A DNA stretch of 64,000 nt. Source: Actinomycetota bacterium (GTDB lineage: Bacteria > Actinomycetota > Thermoleophilia > Gaiellales > Gaiellaceae). How positions within the stretch are numbered: the stretch's first letter is position 1; each line of letters starts with the position of its first letter. The notes under the pieces are model-generated. The model saw only the letters and a program-made list of their open reading frames with translations. It had not been told where the DNA came from and ran no database searches. A program made the position numbers and the translations under genes. Below, piece after piece: positions 25,852 through 33,690 of the stretch. The stretch is from the NCBI GenBank assembly GCA_005884005.1, contig VAWI01000024.1:1-64000 (forward strand), given 5' to 3'.

Positions 25852-26798
25852 GGCAGCGCGCGGTAGAGCCTGTAGTAGGTCGGACGGAAGCCGCGCCGCG
25901 GCCAGTGCCGCGCCGAGAGCAGGTTGACCGAGCGCCAGTCGGTGGTCATCGAACGGAAGCCGTGCTCGTGTGCCCAGGTCAGCGCGTGCCCGGTCAGCGC
26001 CAGGCTGACGCCCGACCGGCGCGCCGCGGGCAGCGTGGCCGCGTGCGAGAGGTCGATATTGCTGTTCGGAACGCGCAGGTCGCCGGTCGGTCGGCGGAAG
26101 AGCACGAGGTGTCCGACCGGACGACCGGCGCGCTCGGCGACGAAGTGGGTGTACAGCTCCGGGTCGTCCCAGAGATCGCTCCAGTCGGCTCGGAACTCCT
26201 CGTCACTCGGGATCGCCAGCCCGGAGAAGCTCGGCGGGCCAGCCTGGTGCTCGTAGAGGCTGCGGTCAAGTTGCGCCACCAGCTCGAGATCGTCGGGCTT
26301 TCCCGCCCGGATCTCCACGTGGGCCTCGACCGGTTTCATCGCCGCGGTCTCGCGTACGGCCCAGACGTACTGGACGCCGAAGGCGAGCCGCAGCCACGGA
26401 TCCATGAGCGCCTCGTCGCTCGCCGGGATCAGCGCAAGATGCCGGGTCGCGCCGGCCGCTACCCAGCGCGCCGCGAGCGCGGCATAGAGGTCGCGAATCG
26501 TTTCGCCCTGGCCCTCGGCCGCCGCGCAGCCTGCGAAGTCGACGATCGCGCGCCGGTCGCCCAGCAGTGGATCCTCCTCGACGCGGCCGATCAGATGGGC
26601 GACCACCTTGTCGCCGCTGAGCGCGACAACCCCGCCTGCCTGCTCGTGATCGAGATCACGTTGCAGCTGGGCGCGAAAGTCCGAGAACTCGGGTAGCAGC
26701 GCCTCCGCCTGCCGGTGGCGCGAGTGACGGTCCGCGAGCAGCGCCGCCGCGGCGGCAAGGTGCTCGTCTTCGAGCGGCTGGATTTCGATCCCGGGCAT
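25848..26798 (-). CDS. GNAT family acetyltransferase
   Basis: A 316-residue protein with a C-terminal GNAT fold (VGHLVLFRR, then the acetyl-CoA pocket ATLPAARRSGVSLALTGHAL and NLLSARHWPRRGFRP). The N-terminal half is a degenerate second acetyltransferase-like domain. The substrate is unknown. ATG 26798 is chosen over longer frames that would run into polA, and TATCGT lies 9 nt upstream on this strand. It is coupled to the LarA-like gene downstream. Confidence 0.83.
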   Translation of the reverse strand: MPGIEIQPLEDEHLAAAAALLADRHSRHRQAEALLPEFSDFRAQLQRDLDHEQAGGVVALSGDKVVAHLIGRVEEDPLLGDRRAIVDFAGCAAAEGQGETIRDLYAALAARWVAAGATRHLALIPASDEALMDPWLRLAFGVQYVWAVRETAAMKPVEAHVEIRAGKPDDLELVAQLDRSLYEHQAGPPSFSGLAIPSDEEFRADWSDLWDDPELYTHFVAERAGRPVGHLVLFRRPTGDLRVPNSNIDLSHAATLPAARRSGVSLALTGHALTWAHEHGFRSMTTDWRSVNLLSARHWPRRGFRPTYYRLYRALP

Positions 26799-26807
26799 CG
26801 GCGCGGG

Positions 26808-26817
26808 ACGATAGCTT
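26808..26817. promoter_or_regulatory. Overlapping divergent -10 boxes of polA and the GNAT gene
   Basis: Plus strand TAGCTT (26812-26817) ends 6 nt before the polA GTG. Minus strand TATCGT (26813-26808) ends 9 nt before the GNAT ATG. The two boxes share two bases in a 25-nt gap, so the polymerases would exclude each other. Confidence 0.5.
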
Positions 26818-26823
26818 TGGGCT

Positions 26824-29367
26824 GTGAGTCCCAAGACGTTGACCGGCGAGGAACTCCAGCTGGACGACGCGCCGGCACGCGATTCAGAGCTCTTCCTCGT
26901 CGACGGAAACAACCTCGCGTACCGCGCCTTCTTCGCGCTGCCCGAGGAGCTCGCGACGAGCGAGGGCTTCTCGACCAACGCCCTCCTCGGCTTCACGAAC
27001 ATGCTCTTCAAGCTGCTTGCCGACTACAAGCCGAAGGGGGTCGCGGTTGCCTGGGACACGCGGCCCGTCCACCGCCACGAGCTGCTCGACACGTACAAGA
27101 TCGAACGGAAGCCGATGCCGGGCCTGCTCTCGGAGCAGTTCCCCTACTTCCGACCGATCGTCGAAGCCTTTGGCTACCGAAATCTCGAGTTCGAAGGCTG
27201 GGAGGCCGACGACGTGATCGCCACGCTGGCGACGCGAGCCGACGAGGCCGGCGTGAAGACCACGGTCGTCTCCACCGATCGCGACGCCTTCCAGCTCGTC
27301 TCGGACAACGTCGCACTGATGATGACCCCGCGCGGCGTCTCGGATGTGCACGTCTACACGCCCGAGCGGGTCGAGGCTCGGCTCGGGATCCGGCCGGACC
27401 AGGTGCCGGACTTCATCGGGCTCAAGGGCGATCCTTCGGACAACATCCCCGGCATCCCCGGAATCGGCGACAAGACCGCCGGTCAGCTGATCGCGCAGTA
27501 CGGCTCTCTCGAAGACGTGATCGAGCACGCCGACGAGTTGACGCCGGCGCGTTCGCGAGCGGTCAAAGAGCACGCCGAGCAGGCGCGCGCGGCAAAGGAC
27601 CTCGCGACGATGCGGCGCGATCTCGACCTCGACTGCGATCCGGCCGAGCTCGTCCTGGCTCCACCCGACCGTTCGCAGCTGAAGGAGATGTTCCGGCGCT
27701 TTGAGTTCCGGAACCTACTCAACCGCGTCGACGAGCTGGACGAGGCCGTTCCCGCGTCGGCGCGCGAGATCGAGGGCGTCGCGGTGCGATGGCGCGAGGC
27801 CGAGCTCTCCGGCTCGGGCGGGTTCTCCGCGGACGGCGACCGGGCGGCGCTTGCGACGACGGAGGACGAGGTCGTGGTCGGTCCGAGGCCGGAGCGGCTC
27901 GAGGGCGAGCTCGTTGCCCACGATGCGAAGGCGCTTCGCGTCTCCGCTGCCGACGACACGATGATCGCCGCGTATTTGATCGAGCCAAGTCGCGCCTCGT
28001 ACGAGCTCGACGATCTGGCTGCCGAGTACGGCCTCGAGCTGCTGCCCGAGCCGCAGGCCGAGGAGGAGACCGCTCGGCTTGTCCGCCACGCAGCTGCGAC
28101 GCTGCGGCTGCGCGAGCCGCTGCTGGAGCGCGTCAAGGAGCGCGGCCACGAGCGGCTCTACCGCGAGATCGAGCTGCCGCTGACGCCCGTCCTGGTGGCA
28201 ATGGAGCAGGTCGGCGTCAAGATCGACACGTACCGGATGGGCGAGATCACGGCGCGGCTTGCCGACCGCGTCGAGGAGCTCGAGGCGAAGGCGCACGAGC
28301 TTGCGGGCGAGGAGTTCATCCTCCGCTCGACGCAGCAGGTGGCGCGGATCCTGTTCGAGAAGCTGGAGCTGACACCCGGCCGCAAAGGCAAGACGGGTTA
28401 CTCCACCGACACCCGCGTTCTGCGGACGATCCGCGGCGAGCACGAAATCGTGCCCGTGATCGAGGAGTGGCGCGAATACTCGAAGCTGCTCAACACCTAT
28501 CTCGGGCCCCTGCCCTCGCTGCTCGGTGACGACGGCCGCCTGCACACGACCTTCAACCAGACGGTCGCCGCGACAGGCCGTTTGTCGACCTCGAACCCCA
28601 ACCTGCAGGCGATCCCGATCCGCACCGAGCTCGGGCGCGAGATCCGGTCGGCATTCGTAGCCGAGCCCGGCTGGAAGCTGGTTTCCGCCGATTACTCGCA
28701 GATCGAGCTGCGGATCCTCGCGCACGTCTCGGGCGAGCCGAAGCTGCGCGAAGCGTTCGCGCGCGGCGAGGACGTCCATCGCGCCACCGCGGCGGAGGTT
28801 CTAGGCGTTGATCCTGCGAAGCTGACAACGGGCCAGCGCGCGATCGCGAAGATGATCAATTTCGGGATCGTCTACGGGATCTCGGCGTTCGGGCTCTCCG
28901 AGAACCTGGAGATCCCGCGCGAGGAGGCGCAGGCCTACATTGACGCGTACCTCGCGCGCTTCCCGCACGTTCAGGACTTCATCCAGCGAACGATCGAGCA
29001 GGCGAGGGGGGACGGCTACACGACGTCCCTGCTCGGCCGGCGCCGGCCCGTACCCGAGTTGCGTGCTTCCAACCGGCAGACCCGGTCGCTCGGGGAACGC
29101 CTGGCGGTCAACTTCGTCATGCAGGGCTCGAACGCGGACATCATCAAGGTGGCGATGATCGCGATTCACCGCCGGTTACGGGAGGAGGGGAGGGCGGCGC
29201 GGCTCGTGCTGCAGATCCACGACGAGCTGCTGCTCGAGGCTCCGGGAAACGAAGTCGCCGCGGTCAGGGAGCTCGTACGCCAGGAGATGATCGCTGCCTA
29301 CGACCTCGACCCGCCGCTCGCGGTGGACGTGGGCGCCGGCGACGACTGGCATGAAGCCAAGTCCTGA
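26824..29367 (+). CDS. polA: DNA polymerase I
   Basis: An 847-residue family A polymerase for Okazaki fragment processing and repair. The 5'-3' exonuclease domain (about 15-290) has VDGNNLAYRAF and EADDVIATLA. The middle domain lacks the DxE metal ligands of the proofreading exonuclease and is probably inactive, as in many actinobacteria. Polymerase motifs: A VSADYSQIELR (about 620), B RAIAKMINFGIVYG (about 672), C LVLQIHDELLLEAP (about 796). GTG start with a leaderless -10 box; longer upstream frames are shadows. Confidence 0.96.
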   Translation: MSPKTLTGEELQLDDAPARDSELFLVDGNNLAYRAFFALPEELATSEGFSTNALLGFTNMLFKLLADYKPKGVAVAWDTRPVHRHELLDTYKIERKPMPGLLSEQFPYFRPIVEAFGYRNLEFEGWEADDVIATLATRADEAGVKTTVVSTDRDAFQLVSDNVALMMTPRGVSDVHVYTPERVEARLGIRPDQVPDFIGLKGDPSDNIPGIPGIGDKTAGQLIAQYGSLEDVIEHADELTPARSRAVKEHAEQARAAKDLATMRRDLDLDCDPAELVLAPPDRSQLKEMFRRFEFRNLLNRVDELDEAVPASAREIEGVAVRWREAELSGSGGFSADGDRAALATTEDEVVVGPRPERLEGELVAHDAKALRVSAADDTMIAAYLIEPSRASYELDDLAAEYGLELLPEPQAEEETARLVRHAAATLRLREPLLERVKERGHERLYREIELPLTPVLVAMEQVGVKIDTYRMGEITARLADRVEELEAKAHELAGEEFILRSTQQVARILFEKLELTPGRKGKTGYSTDTRVLRTIRGEHEIVPVIEEWREYSKLLNTYLGPLPSLLGDDGRLHTTFNQTVAATGRLSTSNPNLQAIPIRTELGREIRSAFVAEPGWKLVSADYSQIELRILAHVSGEPKLREAFARGEDVHRATAAEVLGVDPAKLTTGQRAIAKMINFGIVYGISAFGLSENLEIPREEAQAYIDAYLARFPHVQDFIQRTIEQARGDGYTTSLLGRRRPVPELRASNRQTRSLGERLAVNFVMQGSNADIIKVAMIAIHRRLREEGRAARLVLQIHDELLLEAPGNEVAAVRELVRQEMIAAYDLDPPLAVDVGAGDDWHEAKS

Positions 29368-29369
29368 AC

Positions 29370-29402
29370 CGCCACGTCCGGGGTCTGACCCCGGACGTGG
29401 CG
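29370..29402. repeat. 33-bp perfect palindrome after polA
   Basis: Two 16-nt arms around a single central base: the left arm is CGCCACGTCCGGGGTC (29370-29385) and the right arm is its exact complement (29387-29402). It begins 2 nt after the polA stop and 10 nt before the -10 box of the next gene. With no U-tract it is not a classical terminator. The core GGGGTCTGACCCC resembles REP-like palindromes of soil bacteria. Confidence 0.7.
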
Positions 29403-29411
29403 CGAAGGACT

Positions 29412-29417
29412 TAGGGT
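29412..29417 (+). promoter_or_regulatory. Leaderless -10 box (TAGGGT) of the alpha/beta hydrolase gene
   Basis: TAGGGT ends 7 nt before the ATG at 29425. Confidence 0.45.
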
Positions 29418-29424
29418 CTTTTGC

Positions 29425-30246
29425 ATGCAGGTCGCGCTGCCTGATGGCTACAACCTCAACGTCGAGGAGGTCGGCGCCGGCTATCCGCTGATCGTGCTCC
29501 ACGGCGGGCCGGGGTTGGACCATTCGATGTTCAGGCCCTACCTCGATGCGCTGGGCGACGAGTACCGCGTGCTCTACGTCGACGAGCGCGGCCAGGGCCG
29601 CTCCCAGCGGGTCGACCCCGCGACGCTCTCGCTCGAGGTTTTCGCCCGGGACGTCGACCTGTTGGCCGAGACCCTCGACCTCGATGGTTTCGTCGTGCTC
29701 GGCCATTCGTTCGGCGCGATCATCACGACCTACCACGCCACCGAGCTCGGCACGGCGGCTGCGTACGTGATCTCGGCCGGAGGCGATTCGAGCGCCTCTC
29801 TCGAGGCCGATGTCGCGGCCGCGCTCGAGGCGTTGGGCGACAACGGAAAGGTGATCGCCCAATCCTGGGAGGACGAAAAGACCGTCGAAACGGACGAGCA
29901 GTTCAAGCAGCTCCTCCGCGACCAGCTGCCGTTCCACTTCCACGGCCAGGCGCCGCTGGGTTACGGCGAGGAGGCTGTCCCGTCGCCCGAAGTTCTACGC
30001 CACTTCGCCAACGCAGGCTACGGCGACTTTGATTACGGCCCGAAGCTGAAGGACGTCGATAGGCCGGCGCTCGTCATTGTCGGCGAGTACGACCGTACGA
30101 CGACGCCGCGCGCGGCCCGTGTCCTCTACGAGGGAATCCCGCGCAGCGAGCTGGTCGTCGTCCCGGAGGCGGGCCATCTGAGCTTCGTCGAACAGACCGA
30201 TGCTTACCTCTCGGCCGTGCGCAACTTCCTGGCCCGAACGACCTAA
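29425..30246 (+). CDS. Alpha/beta hydrolase, proline iminopeptidase-like
   Basis: A 273-residue cytosolic alpha/beta hydrolase. The oxyanion segment HGGPGLDHSMF and the block DERGQGRSQ are typical of the prolyl iminopeptidase branch. The nucleophile is Ser in LGHSFGA, the acid is probably the Asp of VGEYDRTTTP, and the His is in EAGHLSF. The substrate is uncertain. It lies between polA and rpsA with its own predicted promoter, so it is probably monocistronic. Confidence 0.85.
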   Translation: MQVALPDGYNLNVEEVGAGYPLIVLHGGPGLDHSMFRPYLDALGDEYRVLYVDERGQGRSQRVDPATLSLEVFARDVDLLAETLDLDGFVVLGHSFGAIITTYHATELGTAAAYVISAGGDSSASLEADVAAALEALGDNGKVIAQSWEDEKTVETDEQFKQLLRDQLPFHFHGQAPLGYGEEAVPSPEVLRHFANAGYGDFDYGPKLKDVDRPALVIVGEYDRTTTPRAARVLYEGIPRSELVVVPEAGHLSFVEQTDAYLSAVRNFLARTT

Positions 30247-30266
30247 TAGCGCCAGAACGCCGAGGC

Positions 30267-30272
30267 TATACT
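30267..30272 (+). promoter_or_regulatory. -10 box of rpsA (TATACT)
   Basis: TATACT ends 10 nt before the TTG start of rpsA; no ribosome binding site lies between them. Confidence 0.5.
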
Positions 30273-30282
30273 GACCGCCGCT

Positions 30283-31788
30283 TTGGCGAACGAGACAGTC
30301 AACCCCGAAACCGAGACCACCGAGCCCCAGGCGCCCCCGCCTGAACTCGACGACGCAGCGTTCTGGACGACAGGCCCCGAGGGCGAGCTCGTTCCGAACT
30401 ACGACGCCACCTTCCCTACGATCAACGAGGGCGAGGTCGTGCACGGCACCGTCGTCCGTGTCGACAAAGACGAAGTTCTGGTCGACATCGGCTACAAGTC
30501 GGAGGGCGTGATCCCGGTGGCCGAGCTCTCGATCCGGCGGTCGGTCAACCCGGAGGACGAGGTGCAGGTGGGCGAGGAGATCGACGCCCTCGTGCTCACG
30601 AAAGAGGACGCCGAAGGCCGGCTGATCCTCTCGAAGAAGCGGGCGCGGTTCGAGCTCGCCTGGAAGAGGATCGAGGGCGCGGCCGAGTCGGGCGAGCCCG
30701 TGCTCGGGAGGGTGATCGAGGTCGTCAAGGGCGGCCTGATCCTCGATCTCGGCGTACGGGGCTTTCTGCCCGCGTCGCTGGTCGACATCCGGCGCGTCCA
30801 GGACCTCGACGAGTTTCTCGGACAGGAGCTGCGTGCGAAGGTGATCGAGCTCAACCGCTCACGCAACAACGTCGTGCTCTCGCGCCGCGCCGTGCTCGAG
30901 GACGAGCGCAAGGAGCAGCGCCAGCAGATCCTCGACCGGCTCAATCCTGGCGACGTCGTCGAGGGACAGATCTCGAACATCGTCGACTTCGGCGCCTTCG
31001 TCGACCTGGATGGGATGGACGGCCTCATCCACATCAGCGAGCTCTCCTGGAGCCACGTCAACCACCCGTCGGAGGTGCTCGAGATCGGCCAGGACGTGAA
31101 AGTCAAGGTGCTCGACATCGACCGCGAGCGCCAGCGCATCTCGCTCGGCCTCAAGCAGACGCAATCCGATCCGTGGCAGCAGGTGCTCGACACCTACAGC
31201 GAGGGCGACGAGGTCGACGGCAAGGTGACGAAGGTCGTCACCTTCGGAGCCTTTGTCGAGATCCTGCCCGGCGTCGAGGGCCTCGTCCACATCTCCGAGC
31301 TCGCGCAGCATCATGTCGAGAACCCGCGCGAAGTCGTCTCCCAGGGGGACGAGGTAAAAGCGAAGATCATCGAAGTCGACGGCGAGCGCCGCCGGCTCTC
31401 GCTCTCGCTCAAGCGCGTCGAGGGTGGCGGCGTCGTGGCGCGCGCCGACGACGCGGAGCCGATCGAGGGAACTCCGGCCCTCGACCTTTCGGAAGAGGTT
31501 TTTCCCGAGTCGGAGGCTCCTGTCCTCGAAAGCGAGCCAGTCGAGGAGGAGGTCCCCCCGGCAGAGCTGGGCTCGACCGAACCGGAGCTCGAGGCCGAAC
31601 TTGAAGCCCAAGCCGTCGAGACGCCGGGCGGCGAGGCCTCGGAGACGGCGCCGCCGGATACCGGCGACCTCGAGCCGGAGCTCGTCGACGAGAGCATCGA
31701 GGCGGACGCCCAGGCGCCGGACGAGCCGGGCCCCGGCGACTCCGAGGGAGAGCCTCCCTCGGCGCCTCCCGAAGCCGAACAGGAGTAG
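30283..31788 (+). CDS. rpsA: 30S ribosomal protein S1
   Basis: A 501-residue S1 protein that helps mRNA bind the ribosome. There are four S1 RNA-binding domains starting near residues 48, 138, 223 and 307; the third and fourth contain the typical NIVDFGAFVDL and KVVTFGAFVEI. The last 110 residues are a Glu/Pro/Ala-rich acidic tail of low complexity. Four domains is the actinobacterial number (six in E. coli). The start is TTG 30283 (MANETV), set by TATACT 10 nt upstream. A structured repeat follows the stop after 8 nt. Confidence 0.95.
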   Translation: MANETVNPETETTEPQAPPPELDDAAFWTTGPEGELVPNYDATFPTINEGEVVHGTVVRVDKDEVLVDIGYKSEGVIPVAELSIRRSVNPEDEVQVGEEIDALVLTKEDAEGRLILSKKRARFELAWKRIEGAAESGEPVLGRVIEVVKGGLILDLGVRGFLPASLVDIRRVQDLDEFLGQELRAKVIELNRSRNNVVLSRRAVLEDERKEQRQQILDRLNPGDVVEGQISNIVDFGAFVDLDGMDGLIHISELSWSHVNHPSEVLEIGQDVKVKVLDIDRERQRISLGLKQTQSDPWQQVLDTYSEGDEVDGKVTKVVTFGAFVEILPGVEGLVHISELAQHHVENPREVVSQGDEVKAKIIEVDGERRRLSLSLKRVEGGGVVARADDAEPIEGTPALDLSEEVFPESEAPVLESEPVEEEVPPAELGSTEPELEAELEAQAVETPGGEASETAPPDTGDLEPELVDESIEADAQAPDEPGPGDSEGEPPSAPPEAEQE

Positions 31789-31796
31789 CTAGCCGA

Positions 31797-31850
31797 GGCG
31801 CTCGCTTGCGACGCCGACCTGGAGGATGTCCGAGCTTGGCTCGGGCATCC
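31797..31850 (+). repeat. Two-hairpin intergenic element after rpsA (copy A)
   Basis: Hairpin 1 (31797-31815) is GGCG-C-TCG, loop CTTG, CGACGCC with one bulged base. Hairpin 2 (31824-31850) is a 12-bp stem GGATGTCCGAGC/GCTCGGGCATCC with one T-G pair at position 6. The same two-hairpin layout with the same T-G position occurs after tsaD at 55094-55145, with paired base changes. It could be a terminator or a small mobile repeat; no U-tract follows. Confidence 0.6.
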
Positions 31851-31871
31851 GTTCTAATCCCGAGGCGAAAA

Positions 31872-32507
31872 ATGGGCCCGGTTTCTCGTATCCAAGGCGG
31901 ATCGCTATCACGTCCGGTCGCGGTCGCGATCACGGGGGGCATCGGAGCGGGCAAGACCGAAGCGCTGAACGCGTTCGCGCGGCACGGCGCCGCCACAATC
32001 TCGAGCGACGACATCGTCCACCGGCTCCTTCGTGACGACGACGAGGTGCGCGCGGCGCTGCTGGAGCGCTTTGGCACCGGCATCCTCGACGACGCCGGCC
32101 AGATCGACCGCGCCGCGATCTCGCGGATCGTCTTCGACGACCGCGAGGCACTCGCGTGGCTGGAGGCCCTTCTCCATCCTCGTGTCGTGGGGGAGTACCT
32201 CGCCTGGCGTGAGGCTCTCGCCGACCTGCCGGATCCACCGGCGGTCTCCGCGACGGAGGTGCCGCTCCTCTACGAGGTAGGCGGCGACGAGCGCTTCGAC
32301 GTGGTCGTCGTGATCACCGCGCCGGAGGAGCTCCGCCGGGAGCGCGCACGCGTGAGCACGCCCGAGCAGCGCGAGAGCCGCCTGATCCCCGACGAGGAGA
32401 AGGCCGCACGCGCCGACTTCAGCTACGTCAACGACGGCAGTCGGGGACAGCTCGACGAGTTCGTGGCAGACACGTTGCGCGCTCTCGAAGCCACACAGCC
32501 CGCGTGA
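31872..32507 (+). CDS. coaE: Dephospho-CoA kinase
   Basis: A 211-residue kinase for the last step of coenzyme A synthesis. The P-loop is GGIGAGKT, followed by ISSDDIVH and the core ATEVPLLYEVGGDERFD, all typical of CoaE. ATG 31872 is preferred because upstream residues would come from the repeat element and are not conserved. rpsA-coaE-transglycosylase is a familiar order in actinobacteria. Its stop overlaps the next start (GTGA). The pantothenate genes of the same pathway are at 46.7-49 kb. Confidence 0.93.
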   Translation: MGPVSRIQGGSLSRPVAVAITGGIGAGKTEALNAFARHGAATISSDDIVHRLLRDDDEVRAALLERFGTGILDDAGQIDRAAISRIVFDDREALAWLEALLHPRVVGEYLAWREALADLPDPPAVSATEVPLLYEVGGDERFDVVVVITAPEELRRERARVSTPEQRESRLIPDEEKAARADFSYVNDGSRGQLDEFVADTLRALEATQPA

Positions 32508-33058
32508 GGCGGGTCGCCGCCGCCGTCGCCGTCCTCGGCCTTGCCGTAGCCGGGGTCGGGTACGTCCACGTGACCGAGCCAGGCTGGTGGGTGCGGCTCT
32601 GGTACCCCCTCAAGTATGAGGCGATCGTCCGGGGACACGCACGGAACTACCGGCTCGATCCGGCTTTGCTCGCCGGGGTCATCTACCAGGAGAGCAAGTT
32701 CCGCTCGAACGTGAAGTCGAGCTCGGGGGCGATCGGCCTCATGCAGCTCCTTCCCGACACGGCGAAGGGAATCGCCCTCCACACCGGAGGGAGTCGATTC
32801 CGCGTCTCGGACCTCTACAACCCCGAGATCAACATCCGCTACGGCGCCTGGTACCTGCGCCACCTGCTGGACAAGTACGGCGACGAGCGCACAGCCCTGG
32901 CCGCTTACAACGCCGGCCAGGAGAACGTCGACGAGTGGCGGCGCGAGGGCCGGGGGATCGCGTTCTCCGAGACACGGCACTACGTGAAGCGGGTGGAGCG
33001 CCTGAAGACGCTCTACCGGAGAGGATATTCGAGCGAATTAGGGGCGACGTCATCGTGA
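32504..33058 (+). CDS. Lytic transglycosylase (Slt-type goose lysozyme fold)
   Basis: A 184-residue peptidoglycan lytic transglycosylase. An N-terminal membrane or signal segment (residues 2-25) is followed by the SLT domain: catalytic Glu in IYQESKF, then SGAIGLMQLLPDTA, and AAYNAGQ. It would cut glycan strands at the outer face of the membrane. The GTG start is coupled to coaE. Its TGA stop touches the first operator palindrome of the next gene. Confidence 0.92.
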   Translation: MRRVAAAVAVLGLAVAGVGYVHVTEPGWWVRLWYPLKYEAIVRGHARNYRLDPALLAGVIYQESKFRSNVKSSSGAIGLMQLLPDTAKGIALHTGGSRFRVSDLYNPEINIRYGAWYLRHLLDKYGDERTALAAYNAGQENVDEWRREGRGIAFSETRHYVKRVERLKTLYRRGYSSELGATSS

Positions 33059-33095
33059 TGCTTGACAAGCATCGTAGTGATGTCATAATGACATC
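33057..33095 (+). promoter_or_regulatory. Strong promoter with two palindromic operators for the RHH gene
   Basis: TTGACA (33062-33067), a 16-nt spacer and CATAAT (33084-33089) form the best sigma-70-like promoter in the window. Two 17-bp perfect palindromes overlie it: GATGCTTG-A-CAAGCATC (33057-33073) on the -35 and GATGTCA-TAA-TGACATC (33079-33095) on the -10. Their centres are 22 bp apart, about two helical turns. A repressor binding both would block transcription. Confidence 0.75.
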
Positions 33096-33098
33096 GTC

Positions 33099-33560
33099 GT
33101 GGAGCTACGCCCATTCGTCGAAGGCCTTCAGGCCGACCTCGAAGGTATCGCCGCCGTCGGCGACGATGCCGTCGCCGAGGCCGCTCGCCGGCTGACCTCA
33201 GCCGTCGGCGCCTCTGCCGGCCTGCGGCTGCTCGACGCGCTCACCGAAGCTGCGCTCGAAGTCTCGGACCAGCTTCCTTCCGGACACGTCGAGATCCGCC
33301 TCTCGGGACAGGATCCGTCGTTCGTCTATGTCGAGGAGGAGGGCGAGGCCCCTGCGCCTCCCATGGGTGATGACGCACTGGTCGCCAGGATCTCCTTGCG
33401 GCTTCCAGAGGGCTTGAAGCTCGCGATCGAGGCGGCCGCCACCCGCGAAGGCGTTTCCGTCAATGCGTGGCTCGTTCGCTCGCTCGCCCGTGCTGTCAGC
33501 TCGGCCGGCGGCGGGCGCCGGAGCTCAGGGAATCGACTCACCGGCTTCGGCCGGAGCTAA
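33099..33560 (+). CDS. Ribbon-helix-helix domain protein, probable autorepressor
   Basis: A 153-residue protein. The N-terminal 100 residues are of unknown type, with a helical and then a beta part (HVEIRLSGQD, DPSFVYVEEEGEA). The last 45 residues match an Arc/HicB-like ribbon-helix-helix: ARISLRLPEGLKLAIEAAA then REGVSVNAWLVRSLARAV. GTG 33099 lies 9 nt after the -10 box, so the mRNA is leaderless. The twin operators over its promoter suggest that it represses itself and the downstream genes (39-aa peptide, DUF4097 protein, MFS protein). Confidence 0.78.
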   Translation: MELRPFVEGLQADLEGIAAVGDDAVAEAARRLTSAVGASAGLRLLDALTEAALEVSDQLPSGHVEIRLSGQDPSFVYVEEEGEAPAPPMGDDALVARISLRLPEGLKLAIEAAATREGVSVNAWLVRSLARAVSSAGGGRRSSGNRLTGFGRS

Positions 33561-33570
33561 AGGAGGAGAG

Positions 33571-33690
33571 ATGTTCTTCCATCTGCCGTTCGGACATGCC
33601 GAGGTGCGCGTCGACTCGCGCGATCCGCACAAGATCCGCGCTACCCCGGCCCTCGAGGTCATTCGCCGCGTGCGGGCCCGCCGGTCATGA
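33571..33690 (+). CDS. 39-residue peptide of unknown function
   Basis: A short basic protein beginning MFFHLPFGHAEVRVDSRD and ending in an Arg-rich helix (IRRVRARRS). Translation is well supported: AAGGAGGAG lies just upstream at good spacing, and the stop overlaps the next ATG (ATGA). No family is recognised. It lies between an RHH regulator and a DUF4097 protein, so it may be part of a small regulated unit. Confidence 0.65.
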   Translation: MFFHLPFGHAEVRVDSRDPHKIRATPALEVIRRVRARRS

